DNA of 64,000 bases from Siphonodentalium dalli (GCA_032622095.1 CP136061.1:130460754-130524753); one strand, 5' to 3'; counted from the first letter of the stretch, positions 34,441 to 47,512 are shown. Numbers and translations are program-made. Notes: generated by a model not told the origin, from the letters alone.

Positions 34441-36989
34441 ACAACGTTTCCGTTAACACTTAGATTATTCAACATCACGTCATGTCACTGAAAGCAACTT
34501 GTCATGAGCTCTTGGAGCGGGTGATAATACACGCGCAATGAATAGAAATAGCTCATGGTTCACCATTTCTGACTTCTTTGTATCTGATATACATGTATCA
34601 TCAGGTGTGAACCTTTTGCTGTCCATGCCATCACAACCAACTGTTAATGTCAGTATGGCTGTTCATGCATGGAACATAAGACGACCACGACCAATGTCAT
34701 CGATAGCTCTAGCGTCCCGAATGCAAACGATACATCTGAAAATCTTTTTTTCAGTTGCACAACCCCATGCATGGCATTTCCGACGGATATTTCGCTGCTG
34801 CGCATCATATCACTTCTGCCAGACTGTTGCCAGAAGCTAATTCTATCGCAAAGATTGTCATTTTATCGTTTCTTTATGGACATGTTGTCGTGCATTGAAG
34901 AATCATCTACTCAGAATGTGTTCCCTATCTGTTGCTCAATATTGGTTCCTAAAGAGGATTTGGGAATATTAATATCCGAAAACAAGCATCAGTGTGTTTC
35001 GTGCTTTATGAGGAGGATTAAGTTTTACGCTCATGTAAACACTTCACTAGGGTCACATGGATAGCCATTGACACTATTCCGCCGCCAGGTATGCGATTAT
35101 GCGACAGCTTCTGTCGTCATATTTCTGAAAGACCCCTGATATTTCGAAGAAAAAAAAATCATCAAATTCAATTTTCATACGAACAATTTATTTTGGTCAC
35201 GAAAATATTCTCATGATCTCCAGGGAAATTTCTGGACCGAATATGTGGTCGATTCATCGAATAATGATTAAAATAGCCTTAAAACCGATTTTAAAGGACC
35301 ATATACCATGGCAGAATAAAAAATCGCACAGCCGTGCGATATGTCCTATAGGGGTCAAGCACGCGAAAATAGCATGAAATCTCGACGGCTAGGAAATGTG
35401 GGGTCCGAGTCGATTGGATTTTTCGAAAACTCGTACTGGCCTATATATTTGTCGAGTATTGCATACCAAGATGCGTTCCTCGACATCTGTGAAAACTCTG
35501 ACATACAATCAAAATACACATGAGTGAGGAGATTATAGAGTATGATATATGGCAATGGAGACACATAGCATCATCTTGATATTGTACGTGGTTTTACCAC
35601 CTTACGTTGGGTTATCGTGGCATCTAGATCGAGGAACGTTAGTCGCCTCAAAAATCAGCACATGTAAGCAAAGAACTTTCACTCAGAAGAAACGCTAAAA
35701 TGACACACTATATAGATCTTCGATATAATCCAACTCGACACAGTCATGCACAAAAACATACTCATTCGCCAAATAACAACTAGTCCTACCGTTGATTTCT
35801 CACGCAATGCTGTCACCGAATTAGTCAAACTCATATCATTCATAGTAATATGCTCAATTCGATTTGACGTCGAATTGGACGAAATTAATCTCGCAAGACA
35901 TTTTCCACCTATGCCAGGCGAATAAATCACGAAAATTAAATAAACACAATGGCATTCGTGACCAGCGTACACATGGAAGACCGTACCATTTGCTTCCATC
36001 CAGCTATGATGGCACACACGTCTATACGTCCACACGTGTGTCAACATCTACATTTATTATTAAACTCACATGTTTTTGTTTATATATGCACCGACTGTGA
36101 AATTTATGTTTTGTGGAAGTGGCAATGGCAGGAAACTCACTGTGGAATGATAATTCTCCATATGTCCCTATTGGAATTACATGACATTAACCATTTGAAC
36201 ACAATTTCGCATGGGAGTTGAATTAAATATGTGGAGAATAACAATAGGGATTTTCCAAACTAAACGGTCTTCAGAAAACAAACACCATCGCCTCCCAAAT
36301 GTCGTATTTATTAAAACCCCATTGGGATCAGCGCAATTAGATTAATATTACTGTTAACAATTTAACACTCTGGGTATGCAGCGGCTCCCTGGAATTGAAC
36401 CACGGTCTTGATAATGGTCAGGCCCATTCAGACAATCACTCCGTCTCTATTTTCCACTTGAACATAAGTATCGGAAACGTTTCAAAATAGTCGATGAAAT
36501 CGACGACTATGATATATATTATGTTTCACAGAAACCCAAATTTATGCAACTTTCCAACTAGTAACACACAGCTCGTATGGTTCTCTGATCAAGCAAAACA
36601 TGGCGGTTCCAGCTATGGGTGAGGTATTGCCGTTTATTTCGCTGATCACCCGATCTTCGAAAGTATGCCCGCCCTTGAATTCAATAACTCAGTCCTGTGG
36701 TTCAAGCGGAGGTCAAGGTCATCAAGAAATCTTTTATGTGTGTCATACCGCTCTGACCAATTTTGTCACGAGAGATACTGAGACCTACTTGATCAGTCAA
36801 CAGCAGATGCACACGATCTGAATATACCCATGGTCCTAACTGGTGACTAAGTTTAGTGCCTTGGACCCGTACTAAAAAATCAATGAAATAATCTCCTTCC
36901 ATATATATAGCCTTCAGAATATCATTATATACCCAACCAGAGTTACATCGACAACACCGACACTTCTTGACCCCGTCAGTGAATAGCAC
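34441..36989. other. Intronic, no gene seen
   Basis: Open frames at 34538-35064 and 35679-36100 lack recognisable domains or codon-level structure and overlap one another. It could include the eroded N-terminal part of the preceding pseudogene, but I cannot align it. Confidence 0.4.
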
Positions 36990-37148
36990 TATTATACATT
37001 TGTTGCATAGTTTCGAGGTTGACATGAGGATTTATTAACCCGAGGAAGTTAACATTCACCTCGGCATGTGGCCTTGGTGAATATTAACTTCCAAGGGTTG
37101 ATAAATCCTCATGTCATCCTCGAAACCATGCAACAAGTGTTTATTATA
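36990..37148. repeat. Snap-back hairpin, ~75-bp arms
   Basis: ACATGAGGATTTATTAACCC on the left pairs with GGGTTGATAAATCCTCATGT on the right, extended by TTGTTGCAT and ATGCAACAA outward. The centre is CACCTCGGCATGTGGCCTTGG. Confidence 0.85.
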
Positions 37149-37841
37149 TGAACTAGCGGTTTACCTGGTAGCCAATTAGAGTACTACTGTAGGAGTTGAA
37201 CAGCCAATTATGTTCAACAAACAGCAGATTTACTGAAAATCTCTTCCGAAAATCAACGACAAATAAGTGACGTATAAGCAATTTTGATTGGCTGGTTGCA
37301 AATCTATGCGTAACGTGATTGGACAGCGACCTCTTACGCGTGACGTAACACGTATTTTGTTATTAACCCCGCGCCGGGTTAATATCGTGATTTATCATAT
37401 GACTCAATCATTATTTACGTTGGAAAGTATGTCATAAATCAATTTCATATGAACTACTAGTTCATATCACCTTCCGATAATTTGATTGGTTTGTTGACAA
37501 AAAGTGTGTTCTGATTGGCTGAATGGCAGCCTGAGCCGAGCCGCATCTCTAACTAAATGCAGGTCAAATTCGTGCGCGTCAATCAACGCGATGCCGAAAT
37601 TCTCGCAATTATAATCTTGAAATATATAGTTTTGGACATTGCTATACGATAAAAAGAATATGTAATTCGTATTTATCTAATAAACATACGATATAATGTC
37701 AAATACTTCGCGTGCATATTGGGCATATTGGGCTTCCGGTGCAATGAAGTGACGTCACATTAACCTTTTGCTGCCGATGTCATATAGCTATTTAGTGATT
37801 TGTGTGCGTTTTGGACATCATAATCAAGTTATAGGTGTCAT
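37149..37841. other. Intronic, no gene seen
   Basis: AT-rich sequence; AGAATATGTAATTCGT at about 37658 is repeated inside the following hairpin (37850). Confidence 0.4.
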
Positions 37842-38008
37842 ATGATAAATAGAATATGTAATTCGTGTTTCTCTCATATGATATTTATGAAACTCGTCAC
37901 GAATTTTCAGTTTTCTCTCGCCGGAGGCTCGAGAAAACTGAAAATTCTTAGACTCGTTTCATAAATATCATATGAGAGAAACACTCATTTCATATGCTCT
38001 ATTTATCA
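37842..38008. repeat. Snap-back hairpin, ~80-bp arms, CTCG apex
   Basis: TTTCTCTCATATGATATTTA pairs with TAAATATCATATGAGAGAAA, extended outward by TGATAAATAGA and TCTATTTATCA. The apex reads CTCGCCGGAGGCTCG. Confidence 0.9.
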
Positions 38009-38820
38009 ACCCGGCCACGCCAATCAATTACTATGGGGTTCGCGGGAGAAAATTAATGATCATATAATAACGGAAGTGAATATACTCAGATCACTACGCG
38101 GTAATGGCATATATGAAGTACGAGTATAGCAGTAATGGTTCATATTCCCGATTAATCAGAAACTACACAAAAGGCAACTGTAAACAAGCACTGGAGCTCA
38201 TGCGCGACCAGAATAGCTTCGCTTTATCGAAATAGACTCACCCCTGACATAGACACAGCGACTGAAATCTTTACTTCGATATTCCTTGACATTATGGACC
38301 ACACTGTTTCCCAATCTAAAATATTGATTGGGCCCAAAGACAAACATTGGTTCCCATCAGTAAAATGATCGATGATTCGCAGAAAAGACAGGCTGTGCGA
38401 AATTCATAAAAGTGCGAAACACAGTCAACAATCTGAAAAAGTACACAAGGACCCAATATGATGAACATCTTCACAATTCTGTCAAAGACCAATCTTTCCC
38501 AAAATATACGAAAACACGTCTACAGACTATACCAATTAGGCGCACTTGATGAGTGCAAGTTACATGTAATGACCAATGAGCGTATTGCAGTAATTACATG
38601 TACTATTTTAGTTTCACACCTGTGTCCTAATTATATAGCAGATCAAGAAGATTCCGAGAATGGAATCCACCCAGACCAATCCATGTATATATATATATAC
38701 TGTTTGAAATAACAAGCACAGGACGGAAATGTGAGTATATTTCGACTATTCTCGCGATAAGGGAGCATGATTGATCGTATAACACATTATCACGTCATGC
38801 ATATTGGGCTCGTTGCAAGC

Positions 38821-38980
<160 letters not shown>

Positions 38981-39936
38981 ACTATGAATTGTATCGCCGT
39001 GAGTCGTATCGGTAGCAGATGACGAAAATAAAGTTGGAGAGTTTCGCAAAAGCACGATTATAATAAACAGTTACAAACAATGTGGGTTCACGAGACATAA
39101 AAACTTGTAAAACACGAGCAAGTCGTGCCGCTACTTACATATATATTAATAAAACTCAATTTGGTTTTTTTGTTTGTCTGTTGGGCTATGGGCGACCAAA
39201 CGGCTGGATCATCGGAGCTGAACATTTGTACACAGGGGGAAATTTACACAGGGAGTGGGATGGGGTAGCTGCCGTTGGTGTCAGGTGTCTTAAAACGGCA
39301 CTAGTAATTAATTTAACAAAATCTTAAATGTCCACGAAATTTGCCTCTCGTGTGCACGGTCTCACTGGTCATCATTAGGATTTCCAAAAATGAGGAGATC
39401 GGTGGGTAGTCGGTAGGCGTGCATACTTCATAGTTTTCAAATTTTATGGAAGTAGTGGCATGTCATCCTCCTTGTGGAACACGTTTGTTTTTGTCCGGTT
39501 AATGATGGAGCCCAGGTAGCCCAACGTGTTTATAACTACTAATTATAGTAGTGATATTACGAAACCTCTCAATTACCAACGGGGATCGGAAAGCTGCTTT
39601 ACATAACTTATTCAGCTTGGCTCCTATTTGTTAACCATGGTTTCACAAACGGCTTATATATTCCTTATGTTACCTGCCAGCGGATATTACGCCATGAGTT
39701 TTGTCATCTCAACAATACCTCCGTCAGATTTGCGAATATAAATGAATTCCACACTTGCTAATCACTAGAATGCGGATCGGTGTCACATCCGTTCTCGTGG
39801 TATAGTTATACTCTCATTCTCGGTGTGCATGTTTTCTACGCTGCTGAATTTCAAAACAAAATGGAGCGAATTTCACAATAATTCTACTATTCACGTTATC
39901 AAGCAGACATGATATTTAGTCACAGTGTTATCATAT
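38981..39936. other. Intronic, no gene seen; possible 5' part of the Penelope-like element
   Basis: No domain is recognised. The last few hundred bases may belong to the retroelement that follows, but no terminal repeat could be matched. Confidence 0.4.
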
Positions 39937-42103
39937 ATGTATGCCATGGAAATGAACGGCGGTCCAGCAAGCATGCAATTTAGGGAAATAACAGCTATGG
40001 CTGATTTCTTTCGCAATTCGACAGGTTTAAAAGATCAATTTAAAGAACCTTCGATGTGGACCCCCACTGATCGCCAGATTGACAAATCAATTCCCGAGGT
40101 CGCTGGCTTAGTCAAAACCGACATTACAAATTTACAAAAATTTCACAACGAGGATAAACTCACTAAAGTTGAAAGAACTGCACTAAAAACCCTTCGCAGC
40201 AATAAAAACATTGTAATAAAACCTTGTGACAAAGGCAGCTCGCTCGTCGTCATGTCTAAAGAAAATTACATTCCAGAAGCGACGCGCCAATTAAGCAACA
40301 CTAAATATTACAAACCATTGGATGAGCCAATTTGGAAATCCAATGTTTTAAAATTCAATCTCATTCTCAAAAGCTTGCTGGACCAGGACGTTTTAACGAA
40401 AAATCATGTTCAGTATCTAATTGCAAAACCTGAATCCAATAATAGGACATTTTATTTGCTACCTAAAATACATAAACCTTTGAGCTGTTGGACTAATCCA
40501 TACACACCACCCGGACGCCCCATCATCAGTGGCGTAGCTTCGGAATCGTACCACATTTCGGAGTTTATTGATTTCTATTTGAAACCAATTGCTACCCGCC
40601 ATCCGAGCTATCTAAAAGACACGGAGGACTTCCTCATTAAATTGTCAAAAATTGAAGTCCCATCTTCTGCTTACCTATAATTAGTCTCGACGTGGAATCT
40701 ATGTATACAAATATTGGAATCGATGCCGGATTAAAGTCAATTAAGAATGCATTTTGATTGATCCTCATAGACCTGGAGATGAAATACTTCAATTATTAGA
40801 ACTTTCTCTTAAAGGGAATGACTTTGAATTTAATGGACGATATTATTTACAGGTCTCCGGCTGCAGTATGGGAAAGAAGTTTAGTCCTAATTTTGCCTCA
40901 ATTTTTGTTGCAGAGTGGGAGAAAGGCGCCCTAGCCAAATCTGATAAACAACCATTGGACGACATATTTATCATTTGGACGACATATTTATCATTTGGAC
41001 TCATGGTCTGGATGAGTTTATGGTGTTCTTGGACATCTTGAACAGTCATGGTGAATCAATCAAACTCAAAGAATCAATATCGCAAACCAGCATTGATTTC
41101 CTTGATTTAACAATATTTAAGGGCCCACAATTTACATCATGCCGCAACATTTTAGATACAAAACTTTTTACGAAACCAACGGACTCTCACCAGCTTCTTC
41201 ATCGTAAATCTTTCCATCCGCCAAAACTTTTCAATGGATTGATTAAATCTCAAATCATTCGATACCACCGGAACTGCACGAACAGAAGCGACCTAAATCA
41301 AGCTTGTTCAGTGCTATTCCAGGCTTTACGACCGCGCGGCTACTCTAGTAGATTACTGTGCCAAGTAAAGTCCGAAACTCTCAGAGAATTGGAATCGTTA
41401 CGCCATGACCCAACATCGACTGAGCCAACAAGGATACGGCACAATCGGCCGGTGTTGGGTAATGGTTCAGCCTCATTTTGTCACAAAAAACGATGTTACA
41501 TCAATACAATGGGATATCTCAATACTAGTAACACTTTCACCAGCGAACAAACACGCATATCGTATCAAATGCATAGCGAACTTAATTGTGATTCTAAAAA
41601 TGTAATTTACTTAATCACATGCAAAAGAGGCCGTATACAATATGTTGGACAAACAAAAACCTCTCTCAAAGTTAGAATGTCTAATCATCTTTCCAGTGTT
41701 CGCAAAAAAACTCGACATGCAAATTTCCGATCATTTCAACTCATCTAATCATGACATTAAATCCCATTTCAGCTTTCAGCCAATAGAACAGACACCAATT
41801 CTAGCCGACGAAGACCAAACCGATTCAATACGCCTAGAACGCGAAAATCATTGGATGGGCGTACTTAAAACATATCTTCCGTTCGGACTTAACATTGACT
41901 ACAAAGGTGTTTCTCGAAATTTATTGTGCTTTCCTCTGATCTACAATCGTAGAAATGTTGAAATCGCAAACATTTTCAGAAAAAAACTTTGCATTATTAA
42001 ACACTAAATTGACCGAGCCTCTCGACAAACGGGTGATTATTGCCTACAAGAAAAATCCCAGTTTGAGAGATATGCTCGTTCGATCTAGACTCAGACCTTG
42101 ATT
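39937..42103 (+). mobile_element. Penelope-like element: reverse transcriptase plus GIY-YIG endonuclease, inactivated
   Basis: The first frame (ATG 39937 to 40680) covers the RT fingers: LTKVERTALKTLRSNKNIVI, KPCDKGSSLVVM and FYLLPKIHKP. A +1 shift at 40680 leads to ISLDVESMYTNI (RT motif A). After another shift come GCSMGKKFSPNFASIFVAEW (motif B) and the duplicated DDIFIIW (motif C). From 40975 the frame covers the thumb and linker, then a GIY-YIG-type nuclease start, VIYLITC, with QYVGQTKTSLKVRM. A further shift near 41710 gives SDHFNSSNH and RLERENHWMGVLKTYLPFGLN. A final shift in an A run near 41987 gives IIAYKKNPSLRDMLVRSRL and a stop at 42103. The N-terminus looks shortened. RT with C-terminal GIY-YIG defines Penelope-like elements. 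At least five lesions make this copy dead. Confidence 0.88.
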
Positions 42104-42282
42104 AACACGCAATTCAATTAGCTTTTTAGCAATTTCAACATCATTATCCTTTGTTTGTGCTCAACACAATATTTTATGTGTCAATTTCCGACAAAACCTA
42201 ACAAAATTTAGCTAGTTCCATAGAAATAATTACATAAGAAATCGGATAACCGACCTGTGTCAGTGCTCTCCACACTTTCCAA

Positions 42283-42286
<4 letters not shown>
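42104..42286. other. 3' flank of the Penelope-like element
   Basis: Short AT-rich sequence with no assignable signal; probably the retroelement's 3' untranslated part. Confidence 0.35.

Positions 42287-42345
<59 letters not shown>
42287..42345. repeat. (AT)n microsatellite
   Basis: About 58 bp of AT dinucleotides abutting the CTAG end of the next Helitron. An AT target fits Helitron insertion. Confidence 0.95.
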
Positions 42346-42346
<1 letters not shown>

Positions 42347-43663
42347 TAGAAGGTGACCCGACTTCGTCCGGGCTTTGACCTTGAATTGTCCATTTTGAAG
42401 TCAAGGTCAAGTGGGGTCACGATTTGACCAGTCCAAAACACTGCCCGGACAAAAGTACCCGACAAACGTGCCCGTCGAAATCCATCCGGTTTTACCCGAT
42501 TTGACCTTGAATTGATTATTTTGAAGGTCAAGGTCAGGTCGGGGTCACGACTCGACCCGTCCAAAACACTCAGTGGACAAAAGTAACCACACGTATCAAA
42601 TTTCGTCGAAATCCCATCAAAATTGGCGATATGACCTTGAATTGACCCGATTTCAAGGTCAAGGTCACGTCGCACGGGCAAATGGATGTTTGTGAGACTC
42701 CCCATACGAAAGTATCCCCACATACCAAGTTTCATCGGCATTTGACCTTGAAATGACCCGATTTCAAGGTCAAGGTCACGTCGCACGGGGACATTTTGTC
42801 TATTTTGAAGGCCAAGGTCAAGTGGGGTCACGCTTTGACCCGTCCAAAACACAGTGCCCGAACAAAAGTACCCGACAAAAGTACCCGTCGAAATCCATCC
42901 GGTTTTACCCGATTTGACCATTTTGAAGGTCAAGGTCAGGTGGGGTCAAACACCAACACCCCAAAAATGGTGGAAATCGGCCCACCGGATACCGGAAAAT
43001 CGGCCCAGCGGATACCGAGATACCCTATGCATCAAATTTCGTCCCTAAAAATCCGCCAGTTTAACCCGATTTGATTTCCACTCAAGTATATAAACGCGCC
43101 TCATATACACACGCTCATTAATTATCAAGTTTCAACGTAAAGATAAATTACCATCGGTGCCCGAGATATCGCCAAGACGTCTGAAACAGTCAAATGCATC
43201 GGCCGGTTAAGCGTTAACGTGATCTAACGTTATGACATCTAACGACGTCATAGAAGTTACGCATTGTTTTTATCCTGATGGAAGATAGTACCACTTCTTC
43301 TTGATAAGTGAGGCAGATAACTAAAACGGATACATACGCATTATATATCGTTGGAAAGAGGAAACACGATAGATTCTCACAGTGTCATTATTATGACTGG
43401 CATTTTATTATTCGCGCTGTTTCGAACCGATTTGTAAGCACCGAACTCAAATGAAAGTCCCGTAACACAGCGTAAAAACAGATTTGACCTCGGCACGTGA
43501 AAAGTTGACCTCGGATCTGAAAATCAATAGGCCTATGTTACTCCTGGCCCGAAAATACCCCCACATACCAAGTTTCATCGAAATCGGGTCGGCCGTTTTC
43601 GAGTTCATCGATTACACACAAACAAACAAACAAACAAACAGATCTTCCAAAATATATAATAGA
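42346..43663 (-). mobile_element. Non-autonomous Helitron-type element A
   Basis: Minus strand: 5' start TCTATTATATATTTTGGAAG at 43663, then (TTTG)n. The 3' end has hairpin CCCG-GACGAAGT-CGGG, a 7-base spacer and CTAG at 42346. The 3' half consists of repeated GACCTTGAATTGACC / GGTCAAGGTCA units in several diverged copies. No helicase frame. It shares its 5' ~0.9 kb almost base for base with element B. Confidence 0.82.
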
Positions 43664-44577
43664 CTAGAAGGTGACCCGACTTCGTCCGGGCTTTGACCTT
43701 GAATTGTCTATTTTGAAGGCCAAGGTCAAGTGGGGTCACGATTTGACCCGTCCAAAACACAGTGCCCGAACAAAAGTACCGACAAAAGTACCCGTCGAAA
43801 TCCATCCGGTTTTACCCGATTTTATCTTGAATTGACCATTTTGAAGGTCAAGGTCAGGTGGTGTCAAACACCAACACCCCAAAAATGGTGGTAATCGGCC
43901 CAGCGGATACCGGGAAATCGGCCCAGCGGATACCGAGATACCCTATGCATCAAATTTCGTCCGTAAAAATCCGCCAGTTTAACCCGATTTGATTTCCACT
44001 CAAGTATATAAACGCGCCTCATATACACACGCTCATTAATTATCAAGTTTCAACGTAAAAATAAATTACCATCGGTGCCCGATATATCGTCAAGACGTCT
44101 GAAACAGTCAAATGCATCGGCCGGTTAAGCGTTAACGTGATCTAACGTTTTGACCTCTAACGACGTCATAGAAGTTACGCATTGTTTTTATCCTGATGGA
44201 AGATAGTACCACTTCTTCTTGATAATTGAGGCAGATAACTAAAACGGATACATACGCATTATATATCGTTGGAAAGAGGAAACACGAAAGATTCTCACAG
44301 TGTCATTATTATGACTGGCATTTTATTATTCGCGCTGTTTCGAACCGATTTGTAAGCACCGAACTCAAATGAAAGTCCCGTAACACAGCGTAAAAACAGA
44401 TTTGACCTCGGCACGTGAAAAGTTGACCTCGGATCTGAAAATCAATAGGCCTATGTTACTCCTGGCCCGAAAATACCCCCACATACCAAGTTTCATCGAA
44501 ATCGGGTCGGCCGTTTTCGAGTTCATCGATTACACACAAACAAACAAACAAACATATCTTCCAAAATATATAATAGA
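43664..44577 (-). mobile_element. Non-autonomous Helitron-type element B
   Basis: Head-to-tail with element A: its CTAG (43664-43667) directly abuts A's 5' TC. It is close to A throughout, apart from loss of some of the GGTCAAGGTCA units, so it is a recent deletion derivative. The 5' start is TCTATTATATATTTTGGAAG at 44577. Confidence 0.82.
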
Positions 44578-45106
44578 CTAGCCGATGAGCCCGACGTTGT
44601 CCGGGCAATTCAAAAACCAAATTTCAAGTCGATAGCTCTACCCAGCCCGAAATTTCAAGTCGATAGCTCCACCCGTTTCCGATATCTCGTCTGCGCATGC
44701 GCGAAGCTGGTGTCGCACGGGCTCGGCGACCCGATAAAATTCGTATCCGGGGCAAGATACATTAACATACCAAATTTCAAGTCGATACCTCCACCCGTTT
44801 CCGAGATCTGGTCTGCGCATGCGCGAAGCTGGCGTCGCACGGGCTCGGCGACCCGATAAAATTCGTATCCGGGGCAAGATACATTCACATAGCAAATTTC
44901 AAGTCGATAGCTCCACCCGTTTCCGAGATATCGTCTGCGAATGCGCGAAGCTGGCACCGCACGGACTCGCCAATACGACAACGTCCACCGTCTAGTCAAA
45001 CTACATACACGTACCAAGTTTCGTCCCGATCGGTCGAGAATCGTAGATTTGTATCAATGACAGACAAACATACATACAAACAGAGGTCTTCAAAATATAT
45101 ATGAGA
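44578..45106 (-). mobile_element. Non-autonomous Helitron-type element C with 122-bp internal repeats
   Basis: 3' hairpin AGCCCG-GACAACGT-CGGGCT, then CATCGG and CTAG at 44578. The 5' start is TCTCATATATATTTTGAAGA at 45106. Inside, a 122-bp unit (AATTTCAAGTCGATAGCTCC at 44651, 44773 and 44895) is present three times. Basic peptides predicted here on both strands come from this repeat and are not genes. Confidence 0.8.
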
Positions 45107-45514
45107 CTGGCCGATGAGCCCGACGTTGTCCGGGCTATTTAAGAAAAATTTGTACCCGTTCTGCGTTTTAATCAAGATAAATGCATTTAGCCGTTCCGGT
45201 GCGTTTTGCATCCGTAGTTTCGTACACATAGGTGATCTTTGAGCAACGTCGATGACAATAAAGAGCGTTAACCGGTTAAATCTCCCAATATGGAAGATAT
45301 AAGGAGCGTCGGTGTGTTAACCCCCACGGTGCCGTTTTTTTGTGAATGGGAGTGGAGAAGCGGTGCTCGGAGCTTCTCCAAAACGCGACAACGACCGTGT
45401 CCGTGAGATTTTACCCCTAGATAGGAAGTTTGGTCTCGATCGGTGGAGAATCGTAGATTTGTATAAATGACAGACAGACAAACAGATAGATTGTATCAAA
45501 ATATATAAGAGAGA
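45107..45514 (-). mobile_element. Non-autonomous Helitron-type element D
   Basis: 3' end mutated to CTGG (45107-45110) after the same hairpin; 5' start TCTCTCTTATATATTTTGAT at 45514, preceded by A. Its middle is related to the 5.2-7.7 kb elements (AATAAAGAGCGTTA, GGGAGTGGAGAA). A 41-bp tandem duplication (TTGTATCAAAATATATAAGA at 45491 and 45532) straddles the 5' end. Confidence 0.75.
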
Positions 45515-45698
45515 TATGTAAATTAGATAGATTGTATCAAAATATATAAGAGAGATATGTAAATTATCTACACACCATTACTGGTGTTTGTCAAAGTTTA
45601 GTGGGGTATATCAATACTCATTCACGATCATATCATTGAGGTCCGGAGGATGTGGGTTATCTCTCGAATACAGATTGTATCAAAATATATAGGAGAGA
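45515..45698 (-). mobile_element. Helitron 5' fragment E
   Basis: 5' terminus TCTCTCCTATATATTTTGAT at 45698, followed on the minus strand by ~120 bases unlike the neighbours. No 3' hairpin before element D, so it is a truncated copy. Confidence 0.55.
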
Positions 45699-45832
45699 CT
45701 AGCCGATGAGCCCGACGTTGTCCGGGCTATTCAAAAACCAAATTTCAAGTCGATAGCTCTACCCAGCGCTATTCAAAAACCAAATTTCAAGTCGATAGCT
45801 CTACCGTTTCCGAGATCTGGTCTGCGCATGCA
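45699..45832 (-). mobile_element. Truncated Helitron F at the inversion point
   Basis: Minus-oriented 3' end with hairpin and CTAG at 45699, and two copies of the CAAATTTCAAGTCGATAGCT unit. It breaks off near 45832, where the sequence continues in plus orientation. This is the point at which the two arrays face each other. Confidence 0.65.
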
Positions 45833-46521
45833 TCTGTCATTAATACAAATCTATGATTCTCGACCGATCGGGACGAAACTTGGTACGTGTGTGTAATTTG
45901 ACCAGGCGGTGGACGTTGTCGTATTGGCGAGCCCGTGCGGCGCCCGCTTCGAGCATGCGCAGACGAGATCTCGGAAACGGGTGGAGCTATCGACTTGAAA
46001 TTTGCTATGTGAATGTATCTTGCCCCGGATACGAATTTTATCGGGTCGCCGAGCCCGTGCGACGCCAGCTTCGCGCATGCGCAGATGAGATCTCGGAAAC
46101 GGGTGGAGCTATCGACTTAAAATTTGGTATGTTAATGTATATTGCCTCGGATACGAATTTTATCGGGTCGCCCAGCCCGTGCGATGCCAGCTTCGCGCAT
46201 GCGCAGACGAGATCTCGGAAACGGGTGGAGCTATCGACTTGAAATTTGGTATGTGAATGTATCTTGCCCCGGATACGAATTTTATCGGGTCGCCGAGCCC
46301 GTGCGACGCCAGCTTCGCGCATGCGCAGACCAGATCTTGGAAACGGGTAGAGCTATCGACTTGAAATTTGGTTTTTGAATAGCCCGGACAACGTCGGGCT
46401 GGGTAGAGCTATCGACTTGAAATACACCCTTCATGTCTCTTCACAAAGCCAAACTAAAGTCAAGCTCAACAGGGTCTTCTGGTCTTTGAATAGCCCGGAC
46501 AACGTCGGGCTCATCGGCTAG
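45833..46521 (+). mobile_element. Non-autonomous Helitron-type element G (5' truncated)
   Basis: Plus orientation. It starts inside the family (ACAAATCTATGATTCTCGAC) without a 5' TC terminus, carries four ~122-bp units and ends in the hairpin and CTAG at 46518-46521. An internal partial 3' end (AGCCCGGACAACGTCGGGCT at 46380) followed by ~100 unique bases shows an earlier rearrangement. Confidence 0.72.
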
Positions 46522-46995
46522 TCTCATATATATTTTGAAGACCTCTGTCTGCTTGTCTGTCTGTTTGTCTGTTTGTCATTTATACAAATCTACGATTCTC
46601 GACCGATGGGGACGAAACTTGGTACGTGTGTGTAGTTTGACCAGGCGGTGGACGTTGTCGTATTGGCGAGTCCGTGCGGCGCCCGCTTCGCTCATGCGCA
46701 GACGAGATCTCGGAAACGGGTGGAGCTATCGACTTGAAATTTGCTATGTGAATGTATCTTGCCCCGGATACGAATTTTATCGGGTCGCCGAGCCCGGGCG
46801 ACGCCAGCTTCGCGCATGCGCAGACGAGATCTCGGAAACGGGTGGAGCTATCGACTTGAAATTTGGTATGTGAATGTATCTGGCCCCGGATACGAATTTT
46901 ATCGGGTCGCCGAGCCCGTGCGGCGCCCGCTTCGCGCATGCGTAGACGAGATCTCGGAAATGGGTGGAGTTATCGACTTGAAATTTGCTATGTGA
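46522..46995 (+). mobile_element. Non-autonomous Helitron-type element H (3' truncated)
   Basis: Starts TCTCATATATATTTTGAAGA immediately after the preceding CTAG, then (CTGT)n-type sequence and three 122-bp units. It loses its 3' hairpin where the next copy begins at GAAGACCTCTGTCTG (46995). Confidence 0.75.
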
Positions 46996-47254
46996 AGACC
47001 TCTGTCTGTTTGTCTGTTTGTCTGTTTGTTTGTCAATTATACAAATCTACGATTCTCGACCGATCGGGACGAAACTTGGTATGTGTGTGTAGTTTGACCA
47101 GGCGGTGGACGATGTCGTATTGGCGAGCCCGTGCGACGCCAGCTTCACGCATGCGCAGACCAGATCTCGGAAACGGGTAGAGCTATCGACTTGAAATTTG
47201 GTTTTTGAATAGCCCGGACAACGTCGCCCGGACAATATCGGGCTCATCGGCTAG
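46996..47254 (+). mobile_element. Helitron-type element I (5' truncated)
   Basis: Begins just inside the 5' region and ends with a partly duplicated hairpin (GACAACGTCGCCCGGACAAT) and CTAG at 47251-47254. Contains one 122-bp-unit remnant. Confidence 0.72.
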
Positions 47255-47512
47255 TCTCATAATTATTTTGAAGACCTCTGTCTGTATGTATGTATGTCTG
47301 TGTGTCATTGATACAAATCTACGATTCTCGACCGATCGGGACGAAACTTGGTACGTGTGTGTAGTTTGACCAGGCGGTCGACGTTGTCGTATTGGCGAGC
47401 CCGTGCGGCGCCCGCTTCGCGCATGCGCAGACCAGATCTCGGAAACGGGTGGAGCTATCGACTTGAAATTTGGTTTTTGAATAGCCCGGACAACGTCGGG
47501 CTCATCGGCTAG
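47255..47512 (+). mobile_element. Minimal 258-bp Helitron-type element J
   Basis: Complete copy: 5' TCTCATAATTATTTTGAAGA, a short interior with GACCGATCGGGACGAAACTT, hairpin and CTAG at 47509-47512. It is the smallest intact unit of the array and defines what the ends require. Confidence 0.82.

Noticed and set aside
34538-35064. 131-residue plus-strand frame and its overlapping partner
   Set aside because: Overlapping frames of similar quality, no recognisable domain; may be chance or eroded transposon sequence.
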